Shown here: positions 26,802 through 36,176 of the stretch, one piece after another
Numbering within the stretch: position 1 is the stretch's first letter
Layout of the letters: every line of letters starts with the position of its first letter
Assembly (NCBI RefSeq): GCF_025631005.1
Contig: NZ_JAOTPL010000001.1
Location: 186,001 to 250,000 of the forward strand
Length of the DNA: 64,000 nucleotides
From: Haoranjiania flava
Lineage (GTDB): Bacteria > Bacteroidota > Bacteroidia > Chitinophagales > Chitinophagaceae
Direction of reading: 5' to 3'
Notes under the pieces: model-generated
Told to the model about the DNA's origin: nothing
What the model saw: the letters and a program-made list of their open reading frames with translations, nothing else
Databases searched by the model: none
Made by a program: the position numbers and the translations under genes

Positions 26802-27503
26802 TTACAAACTCAGCAGCACTGCACTATACATGGCAGCCGTTTCGGTTCTTAATCTTGTTTCGCCTAATGACACCGGCTGAAAACCTGCATTCAATGCGGC
26901 ATCAATTTCTGCGGGGGAAAAATCTCCTTCAGGTCCTATCAGCATCAGTGCATTTTCTTTTAACGGACAAAACCCATATAACAATTTCTTTGCCGAACTT
27001 TCGCAATGAGCGATAAATTTATTTTCGCTACCTGGCTGATTAATAAACGAGTTGAACTGAACCAGATCCGCTAACTGTGCACGGTAAGCCTGCCTGCTCT
27101 GGAGCATGGCAGAAATCAAAATATTTTCAAGCCTGTCTTTCCTGAATTGGTGCTTCTCTGTGCGGTCGCAGATCAATGGTGTAATGGTGTGTACGCCGAT
27201 CTCAGCCGCTTTTTCCAGGAACCACTCAAAGCGGCCGGGATTTTTTAATAAAGAAACAGCAATATGTACCTGCTTTGCTGGGGGCGCCTGCTGCGTGGTT
27301 TCCCATACGCTTACCACTGTGTTTTTTTTATTCACCACCTCTAAAACCACGGTGGCTATTAGCCCATACCCGTTCACCAGCTGAATTTTATCGCCCTCCC
27401 GCATGCGCAAAACCTGCGCGCAATGGCGGCTGGTGTTTTCAGATAAAATAAATTGTGTACCGGATGCTGTTACGGATGGTTCATAAAAAAATGGTAGCTG
27501 CAT
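26802..27503 (-). CDS. rsmE: 16S rRNA (uracil-1498-N3)-methyltransferase
   Basis: SPOUT-family enzyme methylating U1498 of 16S rRNA. 233 residues: an N-terminal PUA-like domain to about residue 70, then the knotted domain with LIGPEGDFSPAEIDAAL and the C-terminal SLGETRLRTETAA, which form the SAM-binding knot. A TATTTTTG -7 candidate lies 20 bp upstream. No operon partner. Confidence 0.95.
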   Translation of the reverse strand: MQLPFFYEPSVTASGTQFILSENTSRHCAQVLRMREGDKIQLVNGYGLIATVVLEVVNKKNTVVSVWETTQQAPPAKQVHIAVSLLKNPGRFEWFLEKAAEIGVHTITPLICDRTEKHQFRKDRLENILISAMLQSRQAYRAQLADLVQFNSFINQPGSENKFIAHCESSAKKLLYGFCPLKENALMLIGPEGDFSPAEIDAALNAGFQPVSLGETRLRTETAAMYSAVLLSL

Positions 27504-27523
27504 GATGTGAAAATGATTTGCGG

Positions 27524-27531
27524 CAAAAATA
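27524..27531 (-). promoter_or_regulatory. Candidate -7 element for rsmE
   Basis: Minus-strand TATTTTTG, a full match, 20 bp upstream of the rsmE start. A CAAA (TTTG on the minus strand) lies at 27555-27558, 23 bp away, slightly too far for a standard -33 element. Confidence 0.4.
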
Positions 27532-27693
27532 CATTAATGATCAGAATGAGACAGCAAACCACTTTGATCAATAAATGAACAGTTATAAGCGTACAATTAT
27601 TTGTATTTTTCTTTTTAGAAATGAAGTTAAAGAGCTGGAAAACTCTGGAAAAAAGGGATAAGAATTAGAACATATCGCTTCAATTGGATATCA

Positions 27694-27730
27694 TAAAAAA
27701 GCTGCCCGTAATTTTATAAGAGCAGCTTTT
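27694..27730 (-). terminator. Intrinsic terminator after the OmpA-like gene
   Basis: Minus-strand AAAAGCTGC / GCAGCTTTTTT stem with a 16-nt loop, six bases after the stop codon at 27737. Confidence 0.8.
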
Positions 27731-27736
27731 GGTTTT

Positions 27737-28507
27737 TTATTGCTGTAAGAGCTTATAAAGTTCATCAAGATTGGGTGTGAGGATAATTTCCGTTCTACGG
27801 TTTAGCGCCCTGCCCTCGTCTGTGCTGTTAGAAGCTACAGGATTGTATTCGCTATGGCCTGAAGCTATTACGCTGCGCGGGTTTACATTGTATTTCTGTG
27901 TAAGCACCCTTACGATTGACAAAGCACGCTCGGTGCTGAGCTCCCAGTTGTCTTTGTATCTTTTGCTGATGGGAATAGAATCCGTGTGGCCTTCCACGTC
28001 AATGGAGATATCAGGGTTCAGGTTCAACACGGCAGCCAGTTTTGACAATGCATCAACGCCCTTTTGGTTAAGCACCGCGCTGCCTGAAGGGAACAGAAGA
28101 TTTTCCTGCATACTTACATACACTTTTCCGTTTTTTTGTGTTACCGTCAATTCATCGGAACTAAATCCTGCTAAGGCATCTGTCATTTTTTTGCGTATCT
28201 CTTCAGACTTTGCCTTCTGTGCTTCCAGCAAAGCATTCAGCTGTTGCAATCTTTGCTGCTGCGCCAGCAACACTTTCTGAGTGCTTTCCAGCTCGGAAGA
28301 TTTATCTGCATTATTCATTGATAAAGATCTGACCTGGTTTTGCAGTTCTTCCACCTTCAGCCGAAGATTATTCCTTTCGTCTGTAAGCCTTGAACTGTCT
28401 GCTCTTAAATAAGATATCTGCCGTTCAGCTTCTATCAGGTGTCTTTTAGGTACACATCCTGTGTTAGCAAGTACTACAGCTGCCAACAAGAAAACATATT
28501 TATACAT
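27737..28507 (-). CDS. OmpA-family peptidoglycan-binding lipoprotein
   Basis: 256 residues. Lipoprotein signal MYKYVFLLAAVVLANTGC, then a long helical, probably coiled-coil segment at about residues 25-115 rich in Leu/Gln/Arg, and a C-terminal OmpA/MotB domain with VEGHTDSIPI and ALSIVRVL...ASGHSEYNPVASN...NRRTEIIL, which binds diaminopimelate in peptidoglycan. It probably tethers the outer membrane to the wall. It lies 57 bp after fbp and ends in a terminator. Confidence 0.92.
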   Translation of the reverse strand: MYKYVFLLAAVVLANTGCVPKRHLIEAERQISYLRADSSRLTDERNNLRLKVEELQNQVRSLSMNNADKSSELESTQKVLLAQQQRLQQLNALLEAQKAKSEEIRKKMTDALAGFSSDELTVTQKNGKVYVSMQENLLFPSGSAVLNQKGVDALSKLAAVLNLNPDISIDVEGHTDSIPISKRYKDNWELSTERALSIVRVLTQKYNVNPRSVIASGHSEYNPVASNSTDEGRALNRRTEIILTPNLDELYKLLQQ

Positions 28508-28564
28508 AAAGTAGGTTTTTAGTTCAACATATTTAAAACAAATAATATACCACTCTGTACGAAC

Positions 28565-29548
28565 TTACTGGTCCTTACCACTACTGATGATCATATCGCG
28601 CGAACCTGCAAAAAACGGCGTAGTCTGGTGAATATGCTTTGGCTGAATATCCAGTATGCGCTGGTCGCCGTCAGAAGCCGCACCACCGGCGAGTTCGGTA
28701 ATAAAAGCCATGGGGTTGCACTCATACATCAGTCTGAGTTTGCCGTGGGGCCTGCCTTTCACATCGGGGTAGAGAAATACGCCCCCTTTAAGCAGGTTAC
28801 GATGAATATCAGCTACCATACAGCCGGCATAACGGAAGGACAGCGGGCTAGCTGCAAGATCATTATTGCCCTGCAGGCTGTCATCAATATATTTTCTTAC
28901 AGAATCATTCACTGCATGATAATATTTGAAATCAAATGAAAAGTTTTTCCCCTTTTTAGGTATCCTAATGTTTTTGTGGCTCAGGTAAAATTCCCCGATA
29001 TCACTATCCAGCGTAAAGCCGTGCACGCCGCGGCGTGTAGCATAAATAAGCATCGTATAAGCGCCGTAAATAATGTAGCCGGCCGCTATCTGTTCAGACC
29101 CTCTCTGTAAAAAATCTTTTTTGGTGCATGGAGTTCCGGTTTCAGTTACTCTTTTATAAATACTGAAAATAGTACCGATAGTTACATCAATATTCCCAGA
29201 TCCATCCAGCGGATCGAACATCACTACATATTTTGAACGGTTGCTCCTGGCGTCATCAAACACCACAATATCATTATTTTCCTCGGAAGCCACGCCGGCG
29301 CAGAACACGCCTTTCTGCAAGGCTTTTATAAAAATATCATCAGCGATCATATCCAGCTTTTGCACCTGCTCGCCAAATGTATTGGTAGTGCCAAGCGAAC
29401 TGTTTACACCCAGCAGCCCCGATTTTCTTACGGCAGCATTTACCATCTTCCCTGCAAGACCTATACACTGCAGCAGCCCTGACAATTCGCCCGTAGCATG
29501 CGGCACTTCTCTCAATTGCTGTATAGTAAACTCATCCAGTGTGATCAT
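28565..29548 (-). CDS. fbp: Fructose-1,6-bisphosphatase, class 1
   Basis: Gluconeogenic phosphatase, 327 residues. The metal and substrate motifs are visible: ASEENN (acidic pair), FDPLDGSGNIDVTIGTIFSIY (metal-binding DPLDGS) and KLRLMYECNPMAFI (Tyr/Lys substrate contacts). It follows parC by 15 bp and is probably the last gene of the parE-parC operon. Confidence 0.96.
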   Translation of the reverse strand: MITLDEFTIQQLREVPHATGELSGLLQCIGLAGKMVNAAVRKSGLLGVNSSLGTTNTFGEQVQKLDMIADDIFIKALQKGVFCAGVASEENNDIVVFDDARSNRSKYVVMFDPLDGSGNIDVTIGTIFSIYKRVTETGTPCTKKDFLQRGSEQIAAGYIIYGAYTMLIYATRRGVHGFTLDSDIGEFYLSHKNIRIPKKGKNFSFDFKYYHAVNDSVRKYIDDSLQGNNDLAASPLSFRYAGCMVADIHRNLLKGGVFLYPDVKGRPHGKLRLMYECNPMAFITELAGGAASDGDQRILDIQPKHIHQTTPFFAGSRDMIISSGKDQ

Positions 29549-29563
29549 TGTTGTATTTTTTAA

Positions 29564-32074
29564 TTAGTCGAATAAAGATGGTTGTTCATCTTTTGATTTT
29601 TCCAGCCATTCCATTTCAATGGATTTGCTGTAAGCCATAAGCTTGGTGCCTATTGCCTTCCAGCCCATTACTTCTACAAGGTTAGCTATTTTAAATTTCA
29701 CGCTGCGCACGCTTGAACCCCTGCCTGTTTGCACATGCAGCACAGGCTCTTCATCTGTAGTTACAGTTTCCAGGTAGTTGCCTTCACCATCTTTAATGAA
29801 TGTAAATTTATTTTTCAATGTGGTGGTTTCAATCCTGAACCGTTTTACATTGAACTGCTGTTTATCATTGTCGAGGTAGACAGCAGTAATAATTTTTTCA
29901 GGATCAAATTTTTCTATGAGCAGGATTTTATCACTGTCAAAGCGTTGCATGATCTCGGTATCCGTAAGCTCGTAACTGCCGTCATTGTATATGACCAGTA
30001 TATGCTCATCTTCAAAACTGCCGAGGTACTGCCCTTTCTCTTCGGCATTTAACCTGCCGAATTTGTCGTCGAACCAAAGTTTTCTGCCTTCAAGCGTTGA
30101 TTTTCCTTTCTCTTTAAGTTTTACAGAACGCACCGGGTATTTGGTTACCTGGTTGCCGTTGCTGCCCCTGCCCTTGATGTCGAGCTCTGAAAAATCATAA
30201 TCCAATTCTTTGATCCTTGCATTGCAGTTGGGGCTAAGCAGTATCTTTACCACCTCAGCCTCGCCGTTAGGGTTTGCCGTAAAATAATGTACCTTACTCT
30301 TGTCTGTTCCCTTGGTAAGGTCATATTCCTTGTCGCGGGTAATGCCTGTTACATTGAAACGTTTGGCATAGGTTACGCCGGACTTGCCATCAACATACAT
30401 CATGTTGTAGGTAGTGCGTTCATCATTTTTCTGAAAAACATTGGCGTACAAAATATCTTTGCCGATGAAAGCTTTATCAGACACGCGCACTATTTTCATA
30501 ATGCCCGATTTGGTGAAGACAATAATATCATCCAGGTCAGAACATTCACACAAGAATTCATCCTTCTTAAGGCTGGTACCTATGAAGCCCTCACTTCGAT
30601 TGACATACAGCTTGGTATTGGCAATAACCACGTTCTTCGCCTGAATGGTATCAAACGCACGGATCTCTGTTTTGCGTTCCCTGCCCTTTGAAAATTTCTT
30701 AATAAGATTTTCAAAATAAGCTATGGCATAATCGGTGAGATGGTTGAGGTGATGTGTTACCTGTGCAATTTCTTCTTCAATATTTTTTATCTGGTCAATA
30801 AGCTCATTGATATCTAAACGGTAAATTCTTCTTACCGGTTTCTCGGTAAGTTTAAGTATATCTTCACGAAAAATTTCTCTTTTCAATTTTTTCTTGAATG
30901 GCGTGAAAGCCTTATCAATGGCTGCAATTACATCATCCCAGGTTTTATGTTTCTGCTCAAGTTCTTTATATATTTTCTCCTCGAAAAATATTTTTTCCAA
31001 AGAAGTATAATGCCACTTCTCTTCTAATTCACCCAGGCGGATCTGTAGTTCTTTTTGCAGCAGCGATTTGGTATTTTCGGTTGAAACGCCCAACAACTCG
31101 CGCACACCGAGAAATTCGGGTTTATCGTTTACTATCACACAGCCATTGGGTGAAATACTGATCTCGCAATCTGTAAATGCGTAAAGCGCATCAATAGTGA
31201 TATCGGGCGATATGCCGGGTGCCAGATCAATGTGTATGGCTACTTCCGCAGCGGTCTCGTCCGTAACTTTCTTTATTTTGATCTTACCATTATCATTTGC
31301 TTTGATGATGCTTTCCACCAGAGAGGAAACCGTAACACCGTAAGGTACACTCCTGATGATAAGGGATTTTTTATCTACTTCCTCGATGATGGCGCGCGCT
31401 TTTACTCTGCCGCCGCGTTTTCCATCATTATAATTACTTACATCAATATAGCCCCCGGTTTGAAAATCAGGATATAGTTCAAACTTTTTACCCTTAAGGT
31501 ATTTAATAGAAGCCTCGCATAATTCTGTAAAATTATGCGGCAGTATTTTTGTTGAGAGCCCAACAGCAATGCCTTCGGCACCCTGTGCCAGCACCAGCGG
31601 GAACTTCATCGGCAATGTTATTGGCTCATTTTTTCTGCCATCATAACTTATCTGCCATTCGGTGGTTTTATTGTTAAACGCTATTTCCAACGACAGTTTG
31701 GAGAGGCGTGCTTCTATATACCTCGGCGCGGCTGCATCATCTCCTGTGCGCACATCGCCCCAGTTTCCCTGTGTTTCTATCAGCAGGTTTTTCTGTCCCA
31801 TGTTTACCAATGCATCTCCGATACTCTGATCGCCGTGAGGATGATATTGCATGGTTTGCCCGATGATGTTGGCTACTTTATTGAAACGGCCATCGTCCAT
31901 TTCCTTCATAGCGTGGAGGATCCTTCGCTGTACCGGCTTCAATCCGTCTTCGATAGCCGGCACAGCGCGCTCTAATATTACATATGATGCATAATCTAAA
32001 AACCAGGTTTTATATTGTCCACTGATACCGGTATTTAATTCCAGGTCTACTTCTTTCTTAACTTCTTTACTCAT
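29564..32074 (-). CDS. parC: DNA topoisomerase IV subunit A (gyrase A family)
   Basis: Strand-breaking subunit of a type IIA topoisomerase, 836 residues. The N-terminal domain shows the usual start SGQYKTWFLDYASYVILERA, YHPHGDQSIGDALVNMGQ, and the catalytic Tyr in AAPRYIEARLSKLS at about residue 110. The C-terminal third is a divergent beta-pinwheel. Pairing with parE in the same operon and a lack of the gyrase-box repeat favour topo IV over gyrase. Its start codon directly follows the stop of the DUF1835 gene. Confidence 0.92.
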   Translation of the reverse strand: MSKEVKKEVDLELNTGISGQYKTWFLDYASYVILERAVPAIEDGLKPVQRRILHAMKEMDDGRFNKVANIIGQTMQYHPHGDQSIGDALVNMGQKNLLIETQGNWGDVRTGDDAAAPRYIEARLSKLSLEIAFNNKTTEWQISYDGRKNEPITLPMKFPLVLAQGAEGIAVGLSTKILPHNFTELCEASIKYLKGKKFELYPDFQTGGYIDVSNYNDGKRGGRVKARAIIEEVDKKSLIIRSVPYGVTVSSLVESIIKANDNGKIKIKKVTDETAAEVAIHIDLAPGISPDITIDALYAFTDCEISISPNGCVIVNDKPEFLGVRELLGVSTENTKSLLQKELQIRLGELEEKWHYTSLEKIFFEEKIYKELEQKHKTWDDVIAAIDKAFTPFKKKLKREIFREDILKLTEKPVRRIYRLDINELIDQIKNIEEEIAQVTHHLNHLTDYAIAYFENLIKKFSKGRERKTEIRAFDTIQAKNVVIANTKLYVNRSEGFIGTSLKKDEFLCECSDLDDIIVFTKSGIMKIVRVSDKAFIGKDILYANVFQKNDERTTYNMMYVDGKSGVTYAKRFNVTGITRDKEYDLTKGTDKSKVHYFTANPNGEAEVVKILLSPNCNARIKELDYDFSELDIKGRGSNGNQVTKYPVRSVKLKEKGKSTLEGRKLWFDDKFGRLNAEEKGQYLGSFEDEHILVIYNDGSYELTDTEIMQRFDSDKILLIEKFDPEKIITAVYLDNDKQQFNVKRFRIETTTLKNKFTFIKDGEGNYLETVTTDEEPVLHVQTGRGSSVRSVKFKIANLVEVMGWKAIGTKLMAYSKSIEMEWLEKSKDEQPSLFD

Positions 32075-32986
32075 CTACTGATCCTTGTTTTGTTGTTCTT
32101 CTTCCACTATTCCGAAAAGCTCACCACTGTTGATCTTCAGAACTATATCTTTTTGTTTTTGCCAGTCGCCGGACATCAGCAGGGTATCATTCATCAGCAG
32201 ATGTTTTATACGCCACATCCAGAAGGCGGCTGGTTTTTGTATTTTTAATTTAGATGATACATTAGCCAGCAACCTTGGCAGCCTGCAGGACTCTTTGCCC
32301 AGTACTTTTAATATCTGCTGATCGTAATAGTTGCCTGGTTGAGATACTATTTTCTTTCCTCCCTCCAATGTCCTTACAAAAGCGTCTTCGACACATAACT
32401 TTTTCCATTCTTCTGTATCAAGTTCAAACTCAGCTACAGATACTTCGCGGGTAAGCTTTCTTGCTTTTACAAATTCCCTCGGCAGGATCTCCGCGAGGCG
32501 TGCCGGATAGAAAATACCGCCTTTCTCGTTAATGAACGGAAGATTATTGAGATACAGCACATGTACTCTTCCGTATAATGCAGCAAGTTGTGAAATAAGC
32601 CAGTAATAGCCGCAAACATCCTGCTCATTCTGCCCCATCCATATCCAGAGATGCAGGTCTGGCTTTTGCTGCATATCTTTCAACAGATTGTGTATGCTCA
32701 GTTTGTCTTCCGTCATCGCATCGTTCTCTTCCTCTGTAACCGGAATAGCTTCGTCTATATTTTTCCAGAAATTTCTGCGTTTCTGCCAGCCTTCGGCCTC
32801 AAATATATCTGCTATATTTCCTACCGAATAATCTTCTTTTAACACAATTACATTGCCTTTGGCACAATCATCCAGCTCAAAACTTTTTTCCAATGCTTCA
32901 GCCGCTTCCTGCTGAAACACCAGGTGAACAATATCTCCTTCCCACAGGAAGCCATTTACGGCGGCAGCGCCTGATTTTTTACCCAT
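32075..32986 (-). CDS. DUF1835-like protein of unknown function
   Basis: 303 residues, cytoplasmic. The N-terminal part (DIVHLVFQQEAAEALEKSFE, then VIVLKEDYSVGNIADIFEAE) resembles DUF1835 proteins, followed by a region with LHLWIWMGQNEQDVCGYYWL. Function is unknown. The stop codon abuts the parC start without any spacer, so the two are translationally coupled. It lies inside the parE-parC interval, which suggests a link only by context. Confidence 0.75.
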   Translation of the reverse strand: MGKKSGAAAVNGFLWEGDIVHLVFQQEAAEALEKSFELDDCAKGNVIVLKEDYSVGNIADIFEAEGWQKRRNFWKNIDEAIPVTEEENDAMTEDKLSIHNLLKDMQQKPDLHLWIWMGQNEQDVCGYYWLISQLAALYGRVHVLYLNNLPFINEKGGIFYPARLAEILPREFVKARKLTREVSVAEFELDTEEWKKLCVEDAFVRTLEGGKKIVSQPGNYYDQQILKVLGKESCRLPRLLANVSSKLKIQKPAAFWMWRIKHLLMNDTLLMSGDWQKQKDIVLKINSGELFGIVEEEQQNKDQ

Positions 32987-33029
32987 AATTTTTATAAATA
33001 AACGTGCTATAATCTTTTTTAATCATGGC

Positions 33030-33548
33030 CTACTCTTCCTCTTTCTTAAAGCCTATTCTTTGCCTTTTGGCAGGTTTAACCTCATTTTGTTTTTCCTGTA
33101 TCAAATAATTCAGCGCTTCATAAATATCTTTAAACTGCTTATCATACCTGGCTTCCAGGCCTTTAATTTTATCAACCAGTTCTTTATGCGTCAACGTATA
33201 GTTGCGCAATTCAATAAATGCGCGCATGATAAGTATATTCATTTGGATGGCTTTCCTGCTTCTGAGCACGCTTGAAAGCATTGCTACGCCATGTTCGGTA
33301 AATGCAAAAGGCAGGGCTGGAGAAAACTTAACAGTAGCTGAGAGGCTATCACAATTTGTGATAAGCTCTTTCCACTCTTCTCTCCTTAATTCAAACATAA
33401 AGTCTTCCGGGAAGCGGTCCATGTTGCGCTTGACCGCCTGCTTCAGTGTACGTGTTTCCACATCAAACAACATTGCAAGATCAAAATCAAGCATTACCCG
33501 CTGTTCGCGCAGGGTGAATATTTTATGATGAATCACCGAAAGCTCCAT
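33030..33548 (-). CDS. ORF6N domain protein
   Basis: 172 residues. The N-terminal 90 residues are an ORF6N domain (VIHHKIFTLREQRVMLDFDL, ETRTLKQAVKRNMDRFPEDF, ALPFAFTEHGVAMLSSVL), a DNA-binding fold common in phage antirepressor-like and mobile-element genes. The C-terminal part is helical and ends in a basic tail. It is inserted between parE and the DUF1835 gene with 35- and 43-bp gaps on the same strand, so it is probably read through with the topoisomerase genes. Possible relic of a mobile element; the exact role is unknown. Confidence 0.88.
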   Translation of the reverse strand: MELSVIHHKIFTLREQRVMLDFDLAMLFDVETRTLKQAVKRNMDRFPEDFMFELRREEWKELITNCDSLSATVKFSPALPFAFTEHGVAMLSSVLRSRKAIQMNILIMRAFIELRNYTLTHKELVDKIKGLEARYDKQFKDIYEALNYLIQEKQNEVKPAKRQRIGFKKEEE

Positions 33549-33583
33549 ATTGTAAAAATAAATATTTATTTGTACTTTAGTTT

Positions 33584-35458
33584 TTACGCAACAGCTTCCT
33601 CCACCGCATCAACTTCTATCTTCAGGTTGCCGATAATAAACTCCTGGCGTTGTGGCGTATTTTTTCCCATGTAATAGTCCAGCAGCGCATTGATGTGTTC
33701 TCCCTGCTCGATCAGCACAGGCACAGCGCGGATATCGTCGCCGATAAATGCAGCAAACTCTTCGGGAGATATCTCTCCCAGACCTTTAAAGCGCGTGATC
33801 TCCGGCTTGCCGCCCAGTTTCCTGATCGCTTTTTGCTTCTCGCTTTCGTCGTAGCAATAAATTGTCTCCTGCTTATTCCTTACCCTGAACAAAGGCGTTT
33901 CCAAAACATATACATGCTTTTGTTTTACCAGGTCAGGAAAGAATTGCAAAAAGAAAGTCATGATCAGCAAACGGATATGCATGCCATCTACGTCTGCATC
34001 CGTTGCAATAACAATGTTTTTATAACGCAGCCCTTCCAGGCCGTCTTCTATATTTAACGCATGCTGCAGCAGGTTGAACTCTTCATTTTCATACACCACT
34101 TTTTTAGTGAGGCCGAAGCTGTTCAGCGGTTTACCGCGTAAGCTAAACACAGCCTGGGTTTCAACGTTCCTGCTTTTGGTAATGCTGCCGCTGGCGCTGT
34201 CGCCCTCGGTAATAAAAATGGTAGTTTTATTTTGCAGCTCTACATATTCTTCTTTGTTTTTGCCTGTAGGTTCATCGTTGTAGTGAACACGGCAGTCGCG
34301 TAACTTTTTATTGTGCAGGTTGGCTTTTTTGGCCCTTTCATTGGCCAGTTTTTTAATGCCTGAAAGCTCCTTTCTTTCCCGCTCGCTCTGCTCAATTCTT
34401 TTCTTTAAAATATCTGCAACCGCGGGGTTTTTATGCAGGTAGTTATCCAGTTCTTTCGACAGGAAATCAAGCACAAAGTTCCTGATGGTAGGCCCTTTTT
34501 CAAACATATGCTGTGAGCCCAGCTTTGTTTTTGTCTGGCTCTCAAACACAGGCTCCTGCACGCGTACAGCCAAAGCTGCCACAATACTCTGGCGCACGTC
34601 GGCCGAGTCATAATCTTTCTTGAAGAAGTCTCTTACCGTTTTTACAAACGCTTCCCTGAACGCCTGCTGGTGCGTACCGCCCTGCGTGGTGTACTGGCCG
34701 TTTACAAAGGAATACAGGTCTTCACCATAGTCATTACCGTGAGATATGGCCACTTCTATATCTTCGCCTTTGAGGTGTATTACAGGATACCGGAGTTCTT
34801 CTTCATTGGCCTTGCGCTTCAAGAGATCGAGCAACCCATTTTTGCTGTAGTACTTTTTCCCGTTGTAAATGATGGACAAGCCGGCATTGAGGTAGCAATA
34901 ATTCCACAACAGGTCGTCCAGGAAATCAAGCTTGAAATGGAAATTTTTAAAGATCGTATCGTCGGGTACGAAGACGATCAGGGTGCCGTTAGGTTCTGAA
35001 GATCTTTCTTCTTTCGATGCAGTTGTAAGCTCTCCTTTTGAAAACTCTGCCCATACCGTTTTACCGTCTCTGAAACTCTGCACTTTGAAATAATTGCTCA
35101 GCGCATTTACCGCTTTTGTACCCACACCATTTAAACCGATAGATTTCTGAAACGCTTTACTGTCGTACTTTCCACCTGTATTCATCTTACTTACAACATC
35201 TACAACCTTGCCTAAAGGAATGCCTCTGCCGTAATCGCGTACAGTAACCGTATTGTCTTTGATAGTGACTTCTATCCTGGCGCCGTGACCCATCATGTGT
35301 TCGTCAAGGCTGTTATCCATCACCTCTTTTACCAGCACATAGATGCCATCGTCGGGAGAATTTCCGTCGCCAAGCTTGCCAATGTACATGCCCGGACGCA
35401 GGCGTATATGTTCTTTCCAGTCGAGGGTGCGTATATTTTCTTCTCTGTAATCAGACAT
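33584..35458 (-). CDS. parE: DNA topoisomerase IV subunit B (gyrase B family)
   Basis: ATPase subunit of a type IIA topoisomerase, 624 residues. GHKL ATPase motifs are visible (EVMDNSLDEHMMGHGARIEV, DYGRGIPLG, IGLNGVGTKAVNALS), then the TOPRIM part with FITEGDSASGS and the metal-binding DADVDGMHIRLL. First gene of a putative operon parE - ORF6N - DUF1835 - parC - fbp. A TATATTTG -7 candidate lies 45 bp upstream. Confidence 0.94.
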   Translation of the reverse strand: MSDYREENIRTLDWKEHIRLRPGMYIGKLGDGNSPDDGIYVLVKEVMDNSLDEHMMGHGARIEVTIKDNTVTVRDYGRGIPLGKVVDVVSKMNTGGKYDSKAFQKSIGLNGVGTKAVNALSNYFKVQSFRDGKTVWAEFSKGELTTASKEERSSEPNGTLIVFVPDDTIFKNFHFKLDFLDDLLWNYCYLNAGLSIIYNGKKYYSKNGLLDLLKRKANEEELRYPVIHLKGEDIEVAISHGNDYGEDLYSFVNGQYTTQGGTHQQAFREAFVKTVRDFFKKDYDSADVRQSIVAALAVRVQEPVFESQTKTKLGSQHMFEKGPTIRNFVLDFLSKELDNYLHKNPAVADILKKRIEQSERERKELSGIKKLANERAKKANLHNKKLRDCRVHYNDEPTGKNKEEYVELQNKTTIFITEGDSASGSITKSRNVETQAVFSLRGKPLNSFGLTKKVVYENEEFNLLQHALNIEDGLEGLRYKNIVIATDADVDGMHIRLLIMTFFLQFFPDLVKQKHVYVLETPLFRVRNKQETIYCYDESEKQKAIRKLGGKPEITRFKGLGEISPEEFAAFIGDDIRAVPVLIEQGEHINALLDYYMGKNTPQRQEFIIGNLKIEVDAVEEAVA

Positions 35459-35503
35459 TATTTAAATAGAATAAAACTAATTTTTTTAGTAATAAAATGC
35501 ACG

Positions 35504-35511
35504 CAAATATA
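35504..35511 (-). promoter_or_regulatory. Candidate -7 element for the parE operon
   Basis: Minus-strand TATATTTG, a full match, 45 bp upstream of parE, in an A-rich leader. The -33 half is not recognisable at the standard distance. Confidence 0.4.
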
Positions 35512-35519
35512 AATAAAAA

Positions 35520-35545
35520 TGCCTTTATATTTTATAACAAAGGCA
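35520..35545 (-). terminator. Intrinsic terminator after the small outer-membrane protein gene
   Basis: TGCCTTT / AAAGGCA stem with a 12-nt loop followed on the minus strand by TTTTTATTTATA, 26 bp after the stop at 35572 and just upstream of the parE promoter. Confidence 0.75.
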
Positions 35546-35571
35546 CCTGTGTTAATAAAACATACTAAAGA

Positions 35572-36090
35572 TTAAAGTCCCAGGCGGAAGCCTGCCTTAA
35601 AGCCTATCCAGGAATTTGCCCCGGCGGGGTCTGTTTTTTTCCTGCCGAAAAACTCATAGTCCAGGGAGAGGTCAAATGTGGTAAGCTTAGCCCCCACGCC
35701 TACACTGCCTGTAAAGCGCGTACCATCGGTAAGTTTATTCTTTACTGAAGCAGTACCAAAATCTGCATGTGCAAATAAAATATTCATCGGCAATAAACCC
35801 TGCCTTATACCAAGCCTTACCGGTACGTAATGCAGGTCGCCGGGCTGCTGTGCCAGGTTGGCCTTATCGAAAAAGTAAGTGTAACCCAATGTGCCCGTAG
35901 CATATGTTTTATTAATGATCTTAATGCCGGCGCCTATTTCTCCGCCAACGCCACCGGCGTATTGCGTACTCAAAGCCTTACCCGAAGGCTGGGCATAGAC
36001 TACATGCCCGAAGCCAAAGAAGAGCTTCTGTGCTTGTGCCTGGGTGTATACTAAAAACAAAAAGAACAGGAGCGATAATATTTTTTGCAT
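35572..36090 (-). CDS. Small outer-membrane beta-barrel protein, unknown function
   Basis: 172 residues with a signal peptide (MQKILSLLFFLFLVYTQAQA) and a mature part of alternating hydrophobic/polar strands (INKTYATGTLGYTYFF, FDLSLDYEFFGRK) ending GFKAGFRLGL, consistent with a small porin-like barrel. I recognise no family. It is a single gene flanked by a terminator. Confidence 0.7.
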   Translation of the reverse strand: MQKILSLLFFLFLVYTQAQAQKLFFGFGHVVYAQPSGKALSTQYAGGVGGEIGAGIKIINKTYATGTLGYTYFFDKANLAQQPGDLHYVPVRLGIRQGLLPMNILFAHADFGTASVKNKLTDGTRFTGSVGVGAKLTTFDLSLDYEFFGRKKTDPAGANSWIGFKAGFRLGL

Positions 36091-36141
36091 AACATAGTGT
36101 TTTTATAAGCAAGTGATTTCTAAGCTAAGCTACAAAATATT

Positions 36142-36172
36142 TTTGTTTTAGTCTTATATGATGGTAATTTTG
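36142..36172 (+). promoter_or_regulatory. Consensus promoter of the Rrf2 regulator gene, leaderless arrangement
   Basis: TTTG at 36142-36145, exactly 19 bp, then TAATTTTG at 36165-36172: both Bacteroidota promoter elements match fully. The ATG at 36177 is only 4 nt past the -7 element, so the mRNA would start at or beside the start codon. Confidence 0.75.
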
Positions 36173-36176
36173 AATC

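Noticed and set aside
33030..33548. Prophage or integrative element around the ORF6N gene
   Set aside because: No integrase, other phage genes or attachment repeats flank it; a single ORF6N gene is not enough.
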